From: UBA12170 sp964293475
GTDB lineage: Bacteria; Bacteroidota; Bacteroidia; Bacteroidales; UBA12170
Direction: 5' to 3'
NCBI GenBank assembly: GCA_964293475.1
Contig: CAXYYJ010000010.1
Span: 1-64,000 of the forward strand
DNA length: 64,000 nt
The position numbers and the translations under genes were made by a program. Numbering within the stretch: position 1 is the stretch's first letter; every line of letters starts with the position of its first letter. The notes under the pieces were generated by a model. That model was not told the origin of the DNA and did not search any database. It was given only the letters and a program-made list of their open reading frames with translations. Positions 1 to 8,870 of the stretch are shown here, piece after piece.

Positions 1-160
1 TAAATTTACAGCAGGATTTATTTATTAACCTGTAAACTTTTTTTAGGACGAGTCAGAGATAACAGGATAGAACGTAGTATCAGGGTATACGCACACTTTA
101 AAAGTGCGCTAAGAAATCGATGAGCAAATTATTATAAAGAAAATCAATCCACTGATTTCA

Positions 161-196
161 CAGATTCTCACAGATTCTCACAGATTCTCACAGATT
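161..196. repeat. 10-bp tandem repeat, about 3.6 copies
   Basis: CAGATTCTCA occurs three times back to back (161-170, 171-180, 181-190), followed by a partial copy. The CACAGATT word recurs in inverted form nearby as AATCTGTGG around 258-266, so the repeat and its complement flank the palindrome at 205-235. Similar CACAGATT-rich intergenic repeats occur in other Bacteroidota; its role here is unknown. Confidence 0.8.
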
Positions 197-204
197 TTCT
201 TTCT

Positions 205-235
205 AAGCAATGTTCAGCTTTGCTGAACATTGCTT
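205..235. repeat. Perfect 14-bp inverted repeat with 3-base loop
   Basis: AAGCAATGTTCAGC (205-218) and GCTGAACATTGCTT (222-235) are exact reverse complements separated by TTT. It could form a strong hairpin on either strand. It has no following T-run on the plus strand and lies between CACAGATT-type repeats, so it resembles a REP-like element more than a terminator. Confidence 0.8.
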
Positions 236-588
236 GGAATCCGTGCTAATTTGCGAAAATCTGTGGATAAAACAAAAGTATGCGTTTGCCCTGGACATAG
301 TATTAGAAGACTTTGCCAAAATATGAGTAGTTATTATTTTTGAAAGATATTTGATGAACCGATTGGGAAATTCCAGACTAACCCAGACAATCACACCATC
401 TGGGAAAATATATGGTGATTGAATATTCATTTGAAAAATTGCGTCAGAATGTCATAAAAATTCCGGTAACATTGGGTTTTTTCGCTTATTTTTGACATTA
501 TGGTCGGTCTAAACGAAAGGATGCCCCTTGGCACAGTTTTAGCCCAACGATGTTTTTTACGTAATATAAATCACAAAATAATATAACA

Positions 589-1542
589 ATGGTTGAGTCA
601 AACGAACATGTAAAAACCCTGATAATTGGTTCAGGTCCTGCCGGTTACACTGCCGGAATTTATGCCGGTCGCGCTAATTTATACCCTGTAATGTATCAGG
701 GAATGCAGCCCGGTGGCCAACTTACCATCACCACCGAAGTAGAAAATTTCCCCGGTTACCCCGAAGGCACCGAAGGTCCGGCCATGATGGAAGACCTGAA
801 AAAACAAGCCGAACGCTACGGTACCGATGTGCGTTGGGGCGAAATAGTGGAAGCCGATTTCTCCAAACGTCCTTTCATTTGCAAAACCGATGCTGGTAAA
901 ATCATCGAAGCCGAAACAGTTATTATTGCCACCGGAGCCTCGGCACAATGGCTCGGATTGCCTTCGGAGAAAGAATTTAACGGCGGCGGAGTTTCTGCCT
1001 GCGCTACCTGCGATGGTTTCTTCTATCGCGGAAAAGATGTGGCCGTAGTGGGTGGTGGCGACACAGCCTGCGAAGAAGCCAGCTATTTGGCCAATATCTG
1101 CAACAAAGTTTATATGATTGTTCGCCGCGATGAGCTGCGTGCATCCAAAGCCATGCAAGACAGGGTAAAGAAAAACCCAAAAATCGAAATTCTGTGGAAC
1201 CACAACACCAAAGAAATTGTGGGTACATCGATGGGATTTAATAAATCGGTGAATGGAGCCATTTTAGTGAACAATAAAACCAACGAGGAGAAACGAATCA
1301 ATATCGACGGATTCTTTGTTGCCATTGGTCACACTCCCAACTCCGGCATCTTTAAAGGCCAGTTAGACATGGACGAAGTGGGCTATATCCAAACCATTCC
1401 TGGCTCCACCAGAACCAATATTCCCGGGGTGTTTGCTGCGGGCGATGTTCAGGATAAAATTTTCCGTCAGGCCATTACCGCCGCAGGTTCTGGCTGTATG
1501 GCTGCCATCGAAGCCGAAAGATTTTTAGGCGAACACGAATAG
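589..1542 (+). CDS. trxB: Thioredoxin-disulfide reductase
   Basis: Cytoplasmic FAD flavoenzyme that uses NADPH to reduce thioredoxin. The 317-residue length is normal for the low-molecular-weight bacterial enzyme. An N-terminal FAD-binding GSGPAGYTAG motif lies at about residues 14-23, the redox-active pair is in CATC at 138-141, a second nucleotide-binding GGGDTA lies at 155-160, and the C-terminal AAGD motif contacts FAD. The CATCDGFFYR stretch is nearly the same as in E. coli TrxB. The ATG at 589 gives the expected start just ahead of the first Rossmann strand. The gene seems to be monocistronic and is followed by a hairpin terminator. Confidence 0.97.
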   Translation: MVESNEHVKTLIIGSGPAGYTAGIYAGRANLYPVMYQGMQPGGQLTITTEVENFPGYPEGTEGPAMMEDLKKQAERYGTDVRWGEIVEADFSKRPFICKTDAGKIIEAETVIIATGASAQWLGLPSEKEFNGGGVSACATCDGFFYRGKDVAVVGGGDTACEEASYLANICNKVYMIVRRDELRASKAMQDRVKKNPKIEILWNHNTKEIVGTSMGFNKSVNGAILVNNKTNEEKRINIDGFFVAIGHTPNSGIFKGQLDMDEVGYIQTIPGSTRTNIPGVFAAGDVQDKIFRQAITAAGSGCMAAIEAERFLGEHE

Positions 1543-1567
1543 ACTAATCTCCCAAGAGTCATAAAAG

Positions 1568-1596
1568 CCGTCTTTAAACTAAGGACGGTTTTTTTA
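1568..1596 (+). terminator. Rho-independent terminator after trxB
   Basis: CCGTC at 1568-1572 pairs with GACGG at 1584-1588, with extra weak pairing inside, and eight T residues follow directly. It lies 26 bases after the trxB stop codon. Confidence 0.8.
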
Positions 1597-1598
1597 TT

Positions 1599-1606
1599 TA
1601 CTTTTG
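1599..1606 (+). promoter_or_regulatory. Candidate Bacteroidota -7 element before the ABC exporter
   Basis: TACTTTTG matches the TAnnTTTG consensus. It lies just after the trxB terminator and 136 bases before the ABC transporter start. No clear TTG is seen at the -33 position, so support is partial. Confidence 0.35.
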
Positions 1607-1741
1607 CCCCAATCCATTGGGTAATTCACGAGTCCAGAAAAAGCTGGAAGTCTGTGATGGATTCCAGGATTATTTCCGCTGCTTTTTCGCTGCAAAGCAC
1701 ATGCTGAGCCGTCTAAGCAAAACAAAATAAAAGAATAAAAC

Positions 1742-3571
1742 ATGCAAAAGCTTTTTAAAATTCTCACCTACGTAAAACCATACTGGCCCTACGCCAGTCT
1801 GAATATTGCCTTTAATATTCTGGCAGTCATATTCTCATTGGCTTCTTTTGCGGTTTTTATCCCCATCCTCAATATGCTGTTTCAGATTCAGGACATTCCA
1901 GTAACAGCAGCACCTTTGGACATTTTCAGCTTCGAGAGTCTCAAGGATAATTTTAACTACTATGCCGGCTATCTCATCAAACTTCATGGCCCCTTAACTA
2001 CACTTCTTTATATCTCGGGAATCATTCTGGTGCTCTATTTCCTCAAGAATTTTTTCCGCTATATGGCCATGTTTTTCTTAGCCCCCATCAGAAACGGCGT
2101 GGTTCGCGACTTGCGCAACGATATGTACAAGAAAATTCTTATTCTTCCGCTGAGCTATTTCTCCGAACAAAAAAAAGGCGACATCATTTCGCGAATGACT
2201 TCCGATGTGCTCGAAGTGGAATGGAGCATCATGAGTTCGTTGGAGTCGGTTTTCCGCGAACCCATTGCCATTGTGGCTTCAATCGCAGTGCTTTTCTTTA
2301 TGAGCCCTTCACTCACCATTTTTGTTATGGTACTTTTACCCCTCAGCGGATTGCTCATTGGTCAGATTGGAAAAAGTCTCAAAAGAACCAGCGACAAAGG
2401 ACAGAAACGCATGGGTTTTATTCTCAGCATTATCGAAGAAACCATTGGGGGATTGAGAATTATTAAAGGATTTACGGCCATCAACAGCGCAGAGCGAAAG
2501 TTTAAAGCTGAAAATCAGGATTATACCCGCTTGATGATGAAACTCTACCGCAAACGCGATTTGGCTTCTCCGCTGAGCGAATTTCTGGGCGTAGTGGTGG
2601 TTGTGGTGATTCTCTGGTACGGTGGTAGCCTTATCCTGAGCAAAGATACGGCCATGGATGCCGCAGCATTTCTGGTTTATATTGGTATTTTTTCGCAGAT
2701 TCTAAATCCGGCCAAAGCCATAACAGCAGCATTTTACAATGTGCAAAAAGGTGCTGCATCTGTTGAACGTATTGAAGCTGTTCTAAATGCCCCCGAAATC
2801 ATTGAGCAAAGCCCAAATGCGGTTCACAAATCTCAATTTCTGAACAAGATAGAATATAAAAATCTGGGCTTTTCCTATCAAAATGAGGTGAGCGTTCTCA
2901 AAGACATCAACCTGACCATAGAAAAGGGTAAAACCATAGCCTTGGTAGGTGCTTCGGGGGGTGGGAAGTCTACATTGGCCGATCTGCTTCCACGTTTCTA
3001 CGATCCACAGCAGGGGGAAATTATGATTGATGGAATCAATATCAAAGACCTTGTAATCGACGATTTAAGGGGCTTGATGGGCATTGTGACTCAGGAGTCT
3101 ATCCTTTTCAACGATACAGTTTTTAATAATATTGCTTTGGGAATTGAAGAAAAAGTAACCCTGGAACAAGTTCAAAATGCAGCAAGAATAGCCAACGCCC
3201 ACGAGTTTATTGAGCAAATGGAGCAAGGCTACCAAAGCATTATTGGCGATCGCGGACAAAAGCTCAGTGGTGGGCAACGTCAGCGGTTGAGTATTGCCAG
3301 AGCGGTGCTTAAAAATCCCCCCATCATGATTCTCGACGAAGCCACTTCGGCCCTCGATACCGAGTCGGAACGCTTAGTTCAGCAAGCCCTGGAAAATCTG
3401 ATGAAAAACCGCACATCGCTCATCATTGCCCACCGGCTTTCCACCATTCAGCATGCCGACGAGATTGTGGTTGTGGACAAAGGCGAAATTAAGGAAAGGG
3501 GTGTGCATCAGGAATTGCTCCAGCTCAACGGAATCTACAGAAGGCTGCACGACATGCAGGCGTTTAAGTAG
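1742..3571 (+). CDS. ABC exporter, MsbA-like lipid/multidrug type
   Basis: A fused half-transporter of 609 residues with an N-terminal six-helix ABC transmembrane domain (about 15-330) and a C-terminal ATPase domain (about 360-600). The ATPase has Walker A GASGGGKST, the signature LSGGQRQR, Walker B ending in LDEATSALD and the switch histidine in IIAHRLST. The intracellular loop carries the EETIGGLRIIKGF segment typical of MsbA-like exporters. It most likely works as a homodimer in the inner membrane. Lipid A core flipping is the best guess from family resemblance, but drug or other lipid export cannot be excluded. It stands alone between trxB and pyk. Confidence 0.9.
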   Translation: MQKLFKILTYVKPYWPYASLNIAFNILAVIFSLASFAVFIPILNMLFQIQDIPVTAAPLDIFSFESLKDNFNYYAGYLIKLHGPLTTLLYISGIILVLYFLKNFFRYMAMFFLAPIRNGVVRDLRNDMYKKILILPLSYFSEQKKGDIISRMTSDVLEVEWSIMSSLESVFREPIAIVASIAVLFFMSPSLTIFVMVLLPLSGLLIGQIGKSLKRTSDKGQKRMGFILSIIEETIGGLRIIKGFTAINSAERKFKAENQDYTRLMMKLYRKRDLASPLSEFLGVVVVVVILWYGGSLILSKDTAMDAAAFLVYIGIFSQILNPAKAITAAFYNVQKGAASVERIEAVLNAPEIIEQSPNAVHKSQFLNKIEYKNLGFSYQNEVSVLKDINLTIEKGKTIALVGASGGGKSTLADLLPRFYDPQQGEIMIDGINIKDLVIDDLRGLMGIVTQESILFNDTVFNNIALGIEEKVTLEQVQNAARIANAHEFIEQMEQGYQSIIGDRGQKLSGGQRQRLSIARAVLKNPPIMILDEATSALDTESERLVQQALENLMKNRTSLIIAHRLSTIQHADEIVVVDKGEIKERGVHQELLQLNGIYRRLHDMQAFK

Positions 3572-3684
3572 GAGGGATGACATGATAAAAAATTGGCATA
3601 CTAAATCAAGCCAATGATAATTAATCCTGATGGGGTATTTATATTGTGTTTCAATAACAAGAGATATTTTTAACCACTTTCATT

Positions 3685-3692
3685 TATCTTTG
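3685..3692 (+). promoter_or_regulatory. Candidate -7 element for pyk
   Basis: TATCTTTG fits the TAnnTTTG consensus and lies 19 bases before the pyk ATG, which leaves a short 5' leader. A -33 TTG at the usual spacing is not apparent. Confidence 0.45.
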
Positions 3693-3711
3693 CCCCGCAA
3701 ATCCATATTTT

Positions 3712-5154
3712 ATGAGAAAAAGAACAAAAATAGTCGCTACCATCTCCGACAACAAGTGCGATGTGGGCTTTATCAGGGAGCTTTTCAACAACGGAATGAA
3801 CGTGATTCGTATCAATACCGCCCATGCCAGCTTCGAAGGTACCCGCCAAATCATTGCCAACGTTCGTGAAGTTTCCGACAAAATAGCCATTCTGGTCGAT
3901 ACTAAAGGACCCGAAATCAGAACTTTGCCCTTGCCCGAGCCCATCAATGTGGACTATGGTGATATGGTGAAAATTACTGGCGACACCGAATTGGCCAAAT
4001 TACCCGAATACATAGGGGTGAATTACAAAGATTTTGTCCACGATATTCCTGTGAATACCAGAATCTTAATCGACGATGGAGAGCTGGAGCTGGTGGTTCA
4101 ATCAAAAACAGAAAGCTACTTATACTGCATGGTTATGAATCGCGGGAAATTTGTGGGCAAGAAAAGCATCAATATTCCGTCCATTCACATCAAGTTGCCG
4201 GCTCTATCGGATAAAGACAGGGAGTTTATAAAATTTGCCGTGGAAGAAAAAGTCGACTTTATTGCCCATTCGTTTGTGCGCAATAAGGAAGATGTGCTGG
4301 CGGTTCAGCAAATTCTCGACCAGATGAACAGTTGCATCAGTATTATAGCCAAAATAGAAAACGAAGAAGGTGTTAAGAATATAGAAGAGATACTCGATGT
4401 GGCTTATGGTGTGATGGTGGCTCGTGGCGATTTAGCCATAGAAATATCGCCCGAGAAGCTTCCGGTGGTTCAAAAACGATTGGTCGACATTGCCATAAAA
4501 CGCCGTCGCCCGGTCATTGTTGCCACACAAATGCTTCACAGCATGATAGAAAATCCACGGCCAACCCGCGCCGAAGTAAATGATGTGGCCAATGCCATTT
4601 ACGATGGTACCGATGCCATTATGCTCAGCGGAGAAACAGCCTATGGAAAATATCCGGTGGAAGCAGTAAAAATGATGACAAGCATAGCCAAGGAAGTGGA
4701 ATCGAACACATCGACCTTTAAGGCTCAGCTTAAACTCGAATCGGATTTTAATAGGAAACTTCCTGACATCAACGATCAGGTGGCTGCCCAACTCACCAAA
4801 GTGATTATTGAAGCAGCCGAAAAACTCGAAGTGAGAGCCATTATTGCCGACACAACCACCGGAAACACCATCAGGGCTTTGGCAGCCTATCGTGGGCGCC
4901 ACACCATTTATGCCCAGTGTTATAACCCCAGAGTGATGCGAAAACTGTCGCTCTCCTATGGTGTTCATGTGGATTATATGGAAGTTCCCGCCGATCACAC
5001 CCAGTTTACAAAAATGGCACTGAAGAATTTAAGCCACAAGGAAACTTTTAATAAAGACAATCTGGTGGCGGTAATTTCGAGCAATTTTGGACAGGCCAGT
5101 GGAGCCTCCTACATCGAAATTAGCACTGTTAAAAATCTCATAGGCAATAGTTGA
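3712..5154 (+). CDS. pyk: Pyruvate kinase
   Basis: Converts phosphoenolpyruvate and ADP to pyruvate and ATP at the end of glycolysis. At 480 residues it has the usual bacterial length. The N-terminal TKIVATISDN strand, the DTKGPEIR motif, the active-site segment AKIENEEGVKNIEEIL followed by MVARGDLAIEI, and the ATQMLHSMIENPRPTRAEVNDVA region with SGETAYGKYPVEAV are all present. The C-terminal alpha/beta domain follows. Transcription probably starts at the nearby TATCTTTG motif. It is not obviously in an operon. The substitution of TISDNK for the common TIGPAS in the first loop fits Bacteroidota-type enzymes but was not checked by alignment. Confidence 0.95.
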   Translation: MRKRTKIVATISDNKCDVGFIRELFNNGMNVIRINTAHASFEGTRQIIANVREVSDKIAILVDTKGPEIRTLPLPEPINVDYGDMVKITGDTELAKLPEYIGVNYKDFVHDIPVNTRILIDDGELELVVQSKTESYLYCMVMNRGKFVGKKSINIPSIHIKLPALSDKDREFIKFAVEEKVDFIAHSFVRNKEDVLAVQQILDQMNSCISIIAKIENEEGVKNIEEILDVAYGVMVARGDLAIEISPEKLPVVQKRLVDIAIKRRRPVIVATQMLHSMIENPRPTRAEVNDVANAIYDGTDAIMLSGETAYGKYPVEAVKMMTSIAKEVESNTSTFKAQLKLESDFNRKLPDINDQVAAQLTKVIIEAAEKLEVRAIIADTTTGNTIRALAAYRGRHTIYAQCYNPRVMRKLSLSYGVHVDYMEVPADHTQFTKMALKNLSHKETFNKDNLVAVISSNFGQASGASYIEISTVKNLIGNS

Positions 5155-5281
5155 ATTTCTTAGCTATTATCAAATAATTTCCTGGTTCTTCAATCCCCCC
5201 AAAAAAATCTTTCGGGCCCGGAATGTGGAGCCATTATTTTTAGTTTATTTGTTTAAAAGTGGCAAGTAAAAGTCTAATATT

Positions 5282-7834
5282 ATGCATATTAAAAACAGGG
5301 CCGGTTGGGCAGCATCGTTGTTTATTACTTTATTGAATGCCAGGCTAATGAAGGCCTGTAAACCAGTACAGGGTAGTGGAAGTTTTCTGTGGCCAATACT
5401 GATTGCAGCCTTCCTGTGGATTCAGTTTCCGCAAGCCTGGGCACAAGTTACCGATTCACTTGCCAAAGGTGTTGAGACACCACTATTGCCAAAAAAAGAA
5501 AAATATCACAACACAGCTCAACTTGCCGGACAAACCCTGAGCACACGCACCAGCGACTATGCAGAACACAATGCCATATTAAAGCAAAGCAAAAATTTTA
5601 TCAATCTTAGTTTTGAGATTGAAAAAGCCTGGAGTGTTGTTTCTCAGGATTTTAATTATAAGGATATTCGAAACGAAATATCGCTCATTTATCAATGGAA
5701 GGAGATAGCCATCGATGGAATTATCATCAACCGCGATAGTTTAATCAGTTCACGCAATCTTACAGCCACCTCTATTTTGCTTCAGGAATTGCTCGACAGG
5801 ACCAACAAACAGGTTCAGAAAGTATATGGATTTCATAAAGCGCTGGGGTTGGCTCAATCGAGGTTGGATTCCCTGGCTTCTGATTCCATACTCTATATGG
5901 TGCCAAAAGACACTGCAGCCATAAAACTCTATTACCACAAGCTCACCACTTTAAACAGGAATTTAGATCCCATTAACAATGCATTGAGGTTGTCGCTCGA
6001 TAGTGTTCAAAAGCTTGAATCGCAGATAAACAGACTGAAAATAAGGATAGAGACAAAAATTTCGGACGTAGAGAAAAACCGTAGTGAGGCCATGAGTGAC
6101 TTTTCGCTTCGACCATCGACAGAGGACAACTCAAACATCTATCAGGAAAAAGCCATCAGGCAAACTGTGGCCCGAAGCTGGAGTAAAGCTGTTTTGCTTT
6201 TTGTATTTTATAGTGTGAACCATGGTCAGGAAATTTATATCCTTTTCATACTCATTGTGTCGGCCTATATATATCTGCGGATGTTGAAGAAGAAGTTCAT
6301 AAACAGTGATTTTGCCCAGAATTTCGACGGAAACGACCATGTTCTTCATTATCCCTTTGCTTCTGCAGTACTTATTGTGCTAACCCTTTTCCAATACTTC
6401 TTCAGCTCTCCACCGCAAATTTTCAATGGGCTCATTTGGGTAACGAGTGCATTTTTGCTTACTCCCATTTTGCGAAAATCGACCAGCAAATTTTTCTTTA
6501 AGGTTTGGATTCTTTTTAATGCACTCTTTATCATGGCCTTGCTCGATAGTCTGGTACTAAAATATTCGACCTATGAGCGTTACGGAATATTGGCTCTCAG
6601 TTTGGTCAGTCTGGCAATAGGAGCTTATTTGCTGTCGAATAATAACCGCCGGAAAATTGGAGAACCACTCATTGTTTTATCGCTGGGTTTTATGGCAATC
6701 CTGGAAACAATAGCCATTTATTATAATCTGGCAGGCGATTATAACCTCTCCAAAACCTTGATGACCAATGGTATTTTTGTACTTATACTGGCTTTGTTGC
6801 TGTTATGGGCGGTGAGGCTACTGAGCGAAGTATTAAAACTATCATCCTATTTTTTCAATACCGACCACGATAATTTGCCAAAGGCCGAAGGAAAATATGG
6901 TGCCAATTTGCCGGGCTATGCCTATCTGTTGTTTTTTTCGGGATGGTTTGTGCTTGTAGCCCGTACCAACTATTTTTTTCAAAGTATTGCCGCCCCTTTC
7001 GAGCATTTTCTCACCGATGAACGGACACTTGGAAGCTTTAGCTTTACCTACGAGAGTATTTTCATTTTTATCTTAGTCATCATTGTATCGGCTTTTGTGT
7101 CGCGCATTGTGGCTCTTATTGGTTCCGACAATATAGAGAAGCCCAATCAGCTCAAAAAGAGTGGGTTGGGGAGCTGGTTGCTACTCATAAGAATTACTGT
7201 ATTTGCTGCCGGAACTCTGTTGGCTTTTGTGTCAGCAGGCATTCCCATGGATAGGTTTGCCATTATTCTGGGGGCGCTCAGTGTGGGTATTGGATTTGGT
7301 TTGCAAACGCTCGTTAATAACTTAGTGAGCGGACTCATCATCGCCTTCGAAAAGCCGGTGAATGTGGGCGACATTATCGATGTGGCCGGACAAAACGGTC
7401 GCATGAAATCAATTGGCATAAGAAGCAGCGTGGTAACTACCTGGGATGGTGCCGATTTAATTATCCCCAATGGCGATTTGCTAAATCAGCATCTTGTAAA
7501 CTGGACCATGGGGTCGAGCCGGCGAAGGTTTGTGCTTCAGGTGGGTGTGGCTTATGGCACCGATTTGGATAAGGTGGTAGCTCTGCTCAACGAGCTCATG
7601 CTTCAGGATATGCGGATATTGAGAGTTCCTGAGCCTATAGTTTGGGCCAGCGAGTTCAACAACAGCTCCATCGATATGGTATTGAAGTTTTGGGTGGCGC
7701 ATTTCAGCATAGGTTTCGATGTTCGCAGCGATCTTATCCTGGCCATCGATAAAACCTTTAAGGAGCATGGAATCGTCATCCCATTCCCTCAGCTGGATAT
7801 TCACACAGATGCCAGCCCCGATAAGCTCGTTTAG
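5282..7834 (+). CDS. Large MscS-family mechanosensitive ion channel
   Basis: An inner-membrane channel of 850 residues that would release solutes on osmotic downshock. The N-terminal third (up to about residue 290) is largely polar with coiled-coil-like stretches and looks periplasmic, followed by many hydrophobic helices (about 300-680) and a C-terminal MscS core. The pore-lining helix and beta domain are clear: the segments GALSVGIGFGLQTLVNNLVSG, AFEKPVNVGDII, WDGADLIIPN and LVNWTM match MscS. The architecture resembles MscK/YbdG-like long channels. Starting at the ATG at 5348 instead of 5282 would give a cleaner signal peptide ending near AWAQ, so the true start may be internal. Confidence 0.9.
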   Translation: MHIKNRAGWAASLFITLLNARLMKACKPVQGSGSFLWPILIAAFLWIQFPQAWAQVTDSLAKGVETPLLPKKEKYHNTAQLAGQTLSTRTSDYAEHNAILKQSKNFINLSFEIEKAWSVVSQDFNYKDIRNEISLIYQWKEIAIDGIIINRDSLISSRNLTATSILLQELLDRTNKQVQKVYGFHKALGLAQSRLDSLASDSILYMVPKDTAAIKLYYHKLTTLNRNLDPINNALRLSLDSVQKLESQINRLKIRIETKISDVEKNRSEAMSDFSLRPSTEDNSNIYQEKAIRQTVARSWSKAVLLFVFYSVNHGQEIYILFILIVSAYIYLRMLKKKFINSDFAQNFDGNDHVLHYPFASAVLIVLTLFQYFFSSPPQIFNGLIWVTSAFLLTPILRKSTSKFFFKVWILFNALFIMALLDSLVLKYSTYERYGILALSLVSLAIGAYLLSNNNRRKIGEPLIVLSLGFMAILETIAIYYNLAGDYNLSKTLMTNGIFVLILALLLLWAVRLLSEVLKLSSYFFNTDHDNLPKAEGKYGANLPGYAYLLFFSGWFVLVARTNYFFQSIAAPFEHFLTDERTLGSFSFTYESIFIFILVIIVSAFVSRIVALIGSDNIEKPNQLKKSGLGSWLLLIRITVFAAGTLLAFVSAGIPMDRFAIILGALSVGIGFGLQTLVNNLVSGLIIAFEKPVNVGDIIDVAGQNGRMKSIGIRSSVVTTWDGADLIIPNGDLLNQHLVNWTMGSSRRRFVLQVGVAYGTDLDKVVALLNELMLQDMRILRVPEPIVWASEFNNSSIDMVLKFWVAHFSIGFDVRSDLILAIDKTFKEHGIVIPFPQLDIHTDASPDKLV

Positions 7835-7931
7835 AATGATGAACTTTGCGGGAGAAAGCCATTAGTTTTACAATTCGCACCGCTCGTAACCTCCATTCAC
7901 CGTTATTTTACCTTCGTTGGCCGAAAAACCC

Positions 7932-7962
7932 TTGTCGCGCCCCGGCTCAGCTATTATTTTTG
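7932..7962 (+). promoter_or_regulatory. Bacteroidota-type promoter for the LiaF-LytS-LytTR operon
   Basis: TTG at 7932-7934 is followed after 20 bases by TATTTTTG at 7955-7962, matching the -33/-7 consensus in sequence and spacing. It ends 37 bases before the ATG at 8000. Confidence 0.55.
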
Positions 7963-7999
7963 CTTAAAAATCAGAAAATAACATTAAAAAATAATAGCC

Positions 8000-8848
8000 A
8001 TGAACAACGAAATCACCCCCCAAAAAAGCAGAAGCCATCTCATTGGCGGAACCGTAGTTTTAATTATCGGTTTACTTTTTTTGCTTAAAAACTTCGATTA
8101 TTTAACCCCCGAAATGAACCATTACATATTTAGCTGGAAAACCCTTCTTATAGGTATTGGTCTGTTAAACATCACATTGACCAAAGACAAAGCCACAGGA
8201 TTTATTCTAATAGCCATTGGTTCCATATTCTGGTTGCCTGATGTATTCGATCTGAGTATCAGAACAGGTCAGCTCATATTCCCCATCATCATTATAGCCG
8301 TAGGGTTAATGATATTGTTTAAAAAACCCAGACAACGGGTTCCGCGCTCATGGAAAAAACGCCCTCGCCCATGGAGACATGGTGCTCCTGCTGATGAAGC
8401 CACCTATACCGATGTTTCTGGTACAATAAACCCTGAAAATGATTCAGCAAAAAGTGGTAGCGCCTGGACTGGAAAAAATGAGAACAAGGCATTCAGCGAC
8501 ACAGAATTTATTGAAGACGTGGCCATATTCAGCGGTACCAGCAAGCGGATTGTAACCAATAATTTCAGAGGCGGAAGCATGACAGCCATCTTTGGCGGAT
8601 CGGAATTGGATTTGACCCGTTCGCGTCTGGCTCCCGGAAAAAACTATCTGAACGTGTTCTTTATGTTTGGCGGCTCCGAAATCATTGTGCCTTCCGATTG
8701 GAATATTGTACTCGAAGCCACTCCAATCTTTGGCGGATTTTCCGATGAGCGCTATGTAGCCAGACCCGTCAACATAAACGAAAACGATTCGGTGCTCTAT
8801 ATCAAAGGACTTGTTATATTTGGAGGTGCAGAAATTAAATCGTACTAA
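8000..8848 (+). CDS. LiaF-like membrane protein with DUF5668-type helices
   Basis: A 282-residue membrane protein. Four hydrophobic segments occupy about residues 12-110, a basic linker (KKPRQRVPRSWKKRPRPWR) follows, and the C-terminal half has LiaF-like beta structure with repeated FGG motifs (AIFGG, FMFGG, PIFGG, VIFGG). In Firmicutes LiaF is a membrane inhibitor of the LiaS kinase that senses cell-envelope stress. Here the gene lies 22 bases before a LytS kinase and its regulator, so a sensor or modulator role for that kinase is a reasonable inference. Starts at an ATG after a well-formed promoter. Confidence 0.8.
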   Translation: MNNEITPQKSRSHLIGGTVVLIIGLLFLLKNFDYLTPEMNHYIFSWKTLLIGIGLLNITLTKDKATGFILIAIGSIFWLPDVFDLSIRTGQLIFPIIIIAVGLMILFKKPRQRVPRSWKKRPRPWRHGAPADEATYTDVSGTINPENDSAKSGSAWTGKNENKAFSDTEFIEDVAIFSGTSKRIVTNNFRGGSMTAIFGGSELDLTRSRLAPGKNYLNVFFMFGGSEIIVPSDWNIVLEATPIFGGFSDERYVARPVNINENDSVLYIKGLVIFGGAEIKSY

Positions 8849-8870
8849 ATACTAAAACAGGTCTCAGTAC

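Larger units (their letters stand above)
1..588. other. Intergenic region upstream of trxB
   Basis: No convincing gene is visible in this 588-base stretch. A 75-codon minus-strand frame at 203-430 is open but has no recognisable motif, and its 3' part lies over a palindrome, so it was not called. The region holds a short tandem repeat, a perfect palindrome (listed separately) and a candidate promoter motif TATTTTTG at 487-494, about 95 bases before the trxB start. Confidence 0.6.

Noticed and set aside
203..430. 75-codon minus frame upstream of trxB
   Set aside because: No homology signal seen and it reads through the palindrome; may be a remnant but not supported.
7846..8088. 80-codon plus frame before and overlapping the LiaF-like gene
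   Set aside because: It overlaps the real start at 8000, covers its promoter, and its composition (basic, proline-rich) is that of an out-of-frame read.
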